Positions 5,637-6,638 of a DNA stretch of 6,638 nucleotides are shown piece after piece (position 1 is the stretch's first letter; each line of letters starts with the position of its first letter). Position numbers and translations under genes: made by a program. Where the stretch lies: NCBI GenBank assembly GCA_028679935.1, contig JAJRAL010000143.1, forward strand, positions 1-6,638, given 5' to 3'. The notes under the pieces were generated by a model. It searched no databases and was not told the DNA's origin. It saw only the letters and a program-made list of their open reading frames with translations. This stretch comes from Methanomassiliicoccales archaeon (GTDB lineage Archaea; Thermoplasmatota; Thermoplasmata; Methanomassiliicoccales; UBA472).

Positions 5637-6638
5637 TGGACCCATACCAGCCGTTCGAGATCGAGGTCCGGAGGCTCCTCTCCGACGCGCTTGGTGAGGT
5701 AGGGGCGACAGGTCACCTCGAGATGGAGCGGCCGGACCCGAACATCGGTGCCGATTTCGCATTTCCCTGTTTCCCGCTCGCCAAGCAGCTCCGCAAGGCG
5801 CCCGCGGTCATTGCGGAGGAGCTCGCATCGAAGTTCAAGCCCTCGCCTATGGTGGAGAGGGTCTTCGCCGAGAAGGGCTACCTGAATGTGCGCATCGACC
5901 AGAAGGAGTTGGTCGAGAGCACCCTGAAGGCGATCCTGGAACAGAAGCAGGACTACGGGAAGGGGGAGAGGAAGGGCGTCAAGGTCCTCCTTGAGCACAC
6001 CTCCGTCAATCCGACCGGGCCAATCCACGTCGGAAGGGCGCGCAACCCCCTGATCGGGGATACCCTGGGCCGGTGCATGAAGGCGTGCGGCTACGACGTC
6101 TCGACCGAGTACCTGGTGAACGACGTCGGCAAGCAGGTAGTGCTGCTCACCTGGGGACTGGAGAACCTCCCTCCGTCGGAGGTCCCACCGCCGGAGAGGC
6201 AGAAGGACGACCATCAGCTCGTCGGCTACTACCAGAAGGCGAACCAGCGGCTCGAATCCGACCCGAAGGTGCAGGAGGAGATCGCCGAGATGCTCCGCCG
6301 TTTCGAGGCCGGGGACGAGGAGGTCATCGCACGGGTGAGGCGCACGACCGACCGCATGCTCTCCGGCATCAAGGAATCGCTATCGCGCATCAACATCTTC
6401 CTCGACACATACGTCTGGGAATCGCAATTCATCCTCAACGGCGAGGCGAGAGAGGTAGTCGAGCGGCTGAAGCGGACACCCTACTGCCACGAGGAGGACG
6501 GAGCGTTCTACCTCGACCTCTCGGAGTTCGGCATCCACGGCCGCGAGACGAAGTTCTTCTTCACCCGCAGCGACGGGACAACGCTATACACGACCAGGGA
6601 CATGGCCTACCACCTGGACAAGTTCAAGCGGGCAGACC
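5636..6638 (+). CDS. argS: Arginyl-tRNA synthetase, 5' part (runs off the window)
   Basis: ArgRS is a class I synthetase that charges tRNAArg in the cytoplasm and needs the tRNA present to activate arginine. The frame is open from ATG 5636 to the window end, giving 334 complete codons of a protein usually about 550-580 residues long. Residues about 1-90 form the N-terminal tRNA-contacting domain, including GADFAFPCFPLAKQLRKAP (38-56). The Rossmann catalytic domain opens with LLEHTSVNPTGPIHVGRARN (118-137); HVGR (131-134) takes the place of the classical HIGH motif. NDVGKQV (162-168) and the later YTTRDMAYH (318-326) are also ArgRS hallmarks. The KMSKS region and the anticodon-binding domain are beyond the window. 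The start is set by TGATG overlap with prf1 and by the upstream AAGGTGG, which indicates translational coupling. Confidence 0.95.
   Translation, partial: MDPYQPFEIEVRRLLSDALGEVGATGHLEMERPDPNIGADFAFPCFPLAKQLRKAPAVIAEELASKFKPSPMVERVFAEKGYLNVRIDQKELVESTLKAILEQKQDYGKGERKGVKVLLEHTSVNPTGPIHVGRARNPLIGDTLGRCMKACGYDVSTEYLVNDVGKQVVLLTWGLENLPPSEVPPPERQKDDHQLVGYYQKANQRLESDPKVQEEIAEMLRRFEAGDEEVIARVRRTTDRMLSGIKESLSRINIFLDTYVWESQFILNGEAREVVERLKRTPYCHEEDGAFYLDLSEFGIHGRETKFFFTRSDGTTLYTTRDMAYHLDKFKRAD

Noticed and set aside
5618..6214. Minus-strand open frame (198 codons) opposite argS
   Set aside because: It is antisense to the ArgRS N-terminal and HIGH-motif region, which is clearly coding. It has no recognisable domain.
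1..6638. A novel defence or mobile system in the window
   Set aside because: There are no transposases, integrases, nucleases, terminal repeats, CRISPR repeats or toxin-antitoxin pairs. Five of seven genes are core housekeeping genes.

Overview
This is a GC-rich archaeal window. The evidence is an archaeal/eukaryotic-type release factor aRF1 with NIKS and GGQ motifs, an archaeal-type UMP kinase, a D-aminoacyl-tRNA deacylase of the archaeal/plant DtdA (DTD2/GEK1) family, archaeal-style PheS and ArgRS, and TATA-like boxes upstream of several starts. A winged-helix protein with TPR repeats and a four-helix membrane protein with a zinc ribbon suggest Thermoplasmatota (Methanomassiliicoccales-like or a relative). 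That placement is an inference from style, not something a marker gene here proves.

Layout, left to right. Positions 1-549 (+) hold the 3' part of pheS. It meets tail-to-tail a winged-helix/TPR protein (546-1823, -), and the two stop codons interlock in one CTAG. A 140-bp divergent promoter region (1824-1963) follows. It contains two TATA-like boxes flanking a perfect 5-bp inverted repeat. Next is dtdA (1964-2803, +), which ends exactly where the next gene on the other strand ends (2804-3628, -, membrane/zinc-ribbon protein); the two stops form TGATCA. That membrane protein lies 15 bp downstream of pyrH (3644-4327, -), so the two probably share a transcript. A 64-bp divergent promoter region (4328-4391) separates pyrH from prf1 (4392-5636, +). 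The prf1 stop overlaps the start of argS (5636 to beyond the window end) in TGATG, with a Shine-Dalgarno-like AAGGTGG upstream.

How the genes fit together. Four of seven genes concern translation: charging tRNAPhe, charging tRNAArg, clearing D-amino acids from mischarged tRNA, and terminating translation. pyrH makes UDP for nucleotide supply. The other two are uncharacterised: a likely DNA-binding TPR protein, which looks like a STAND-type regulator that has lost its NTPase, and the membrane protein. The six complete stop codons visible are three TAG, three TGA and no TAA, so UAG works as an ordinary stop here.

I found no mobile element, CRISPR array, rRNA or tRNA gene. This is mostly compact core archaeal sequence. 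The least ordinary items are the NTPase-less winged-helix/TPR protein, the operator-like repeat in its divergent promoter, and the zero-spacing convergent gene ends.
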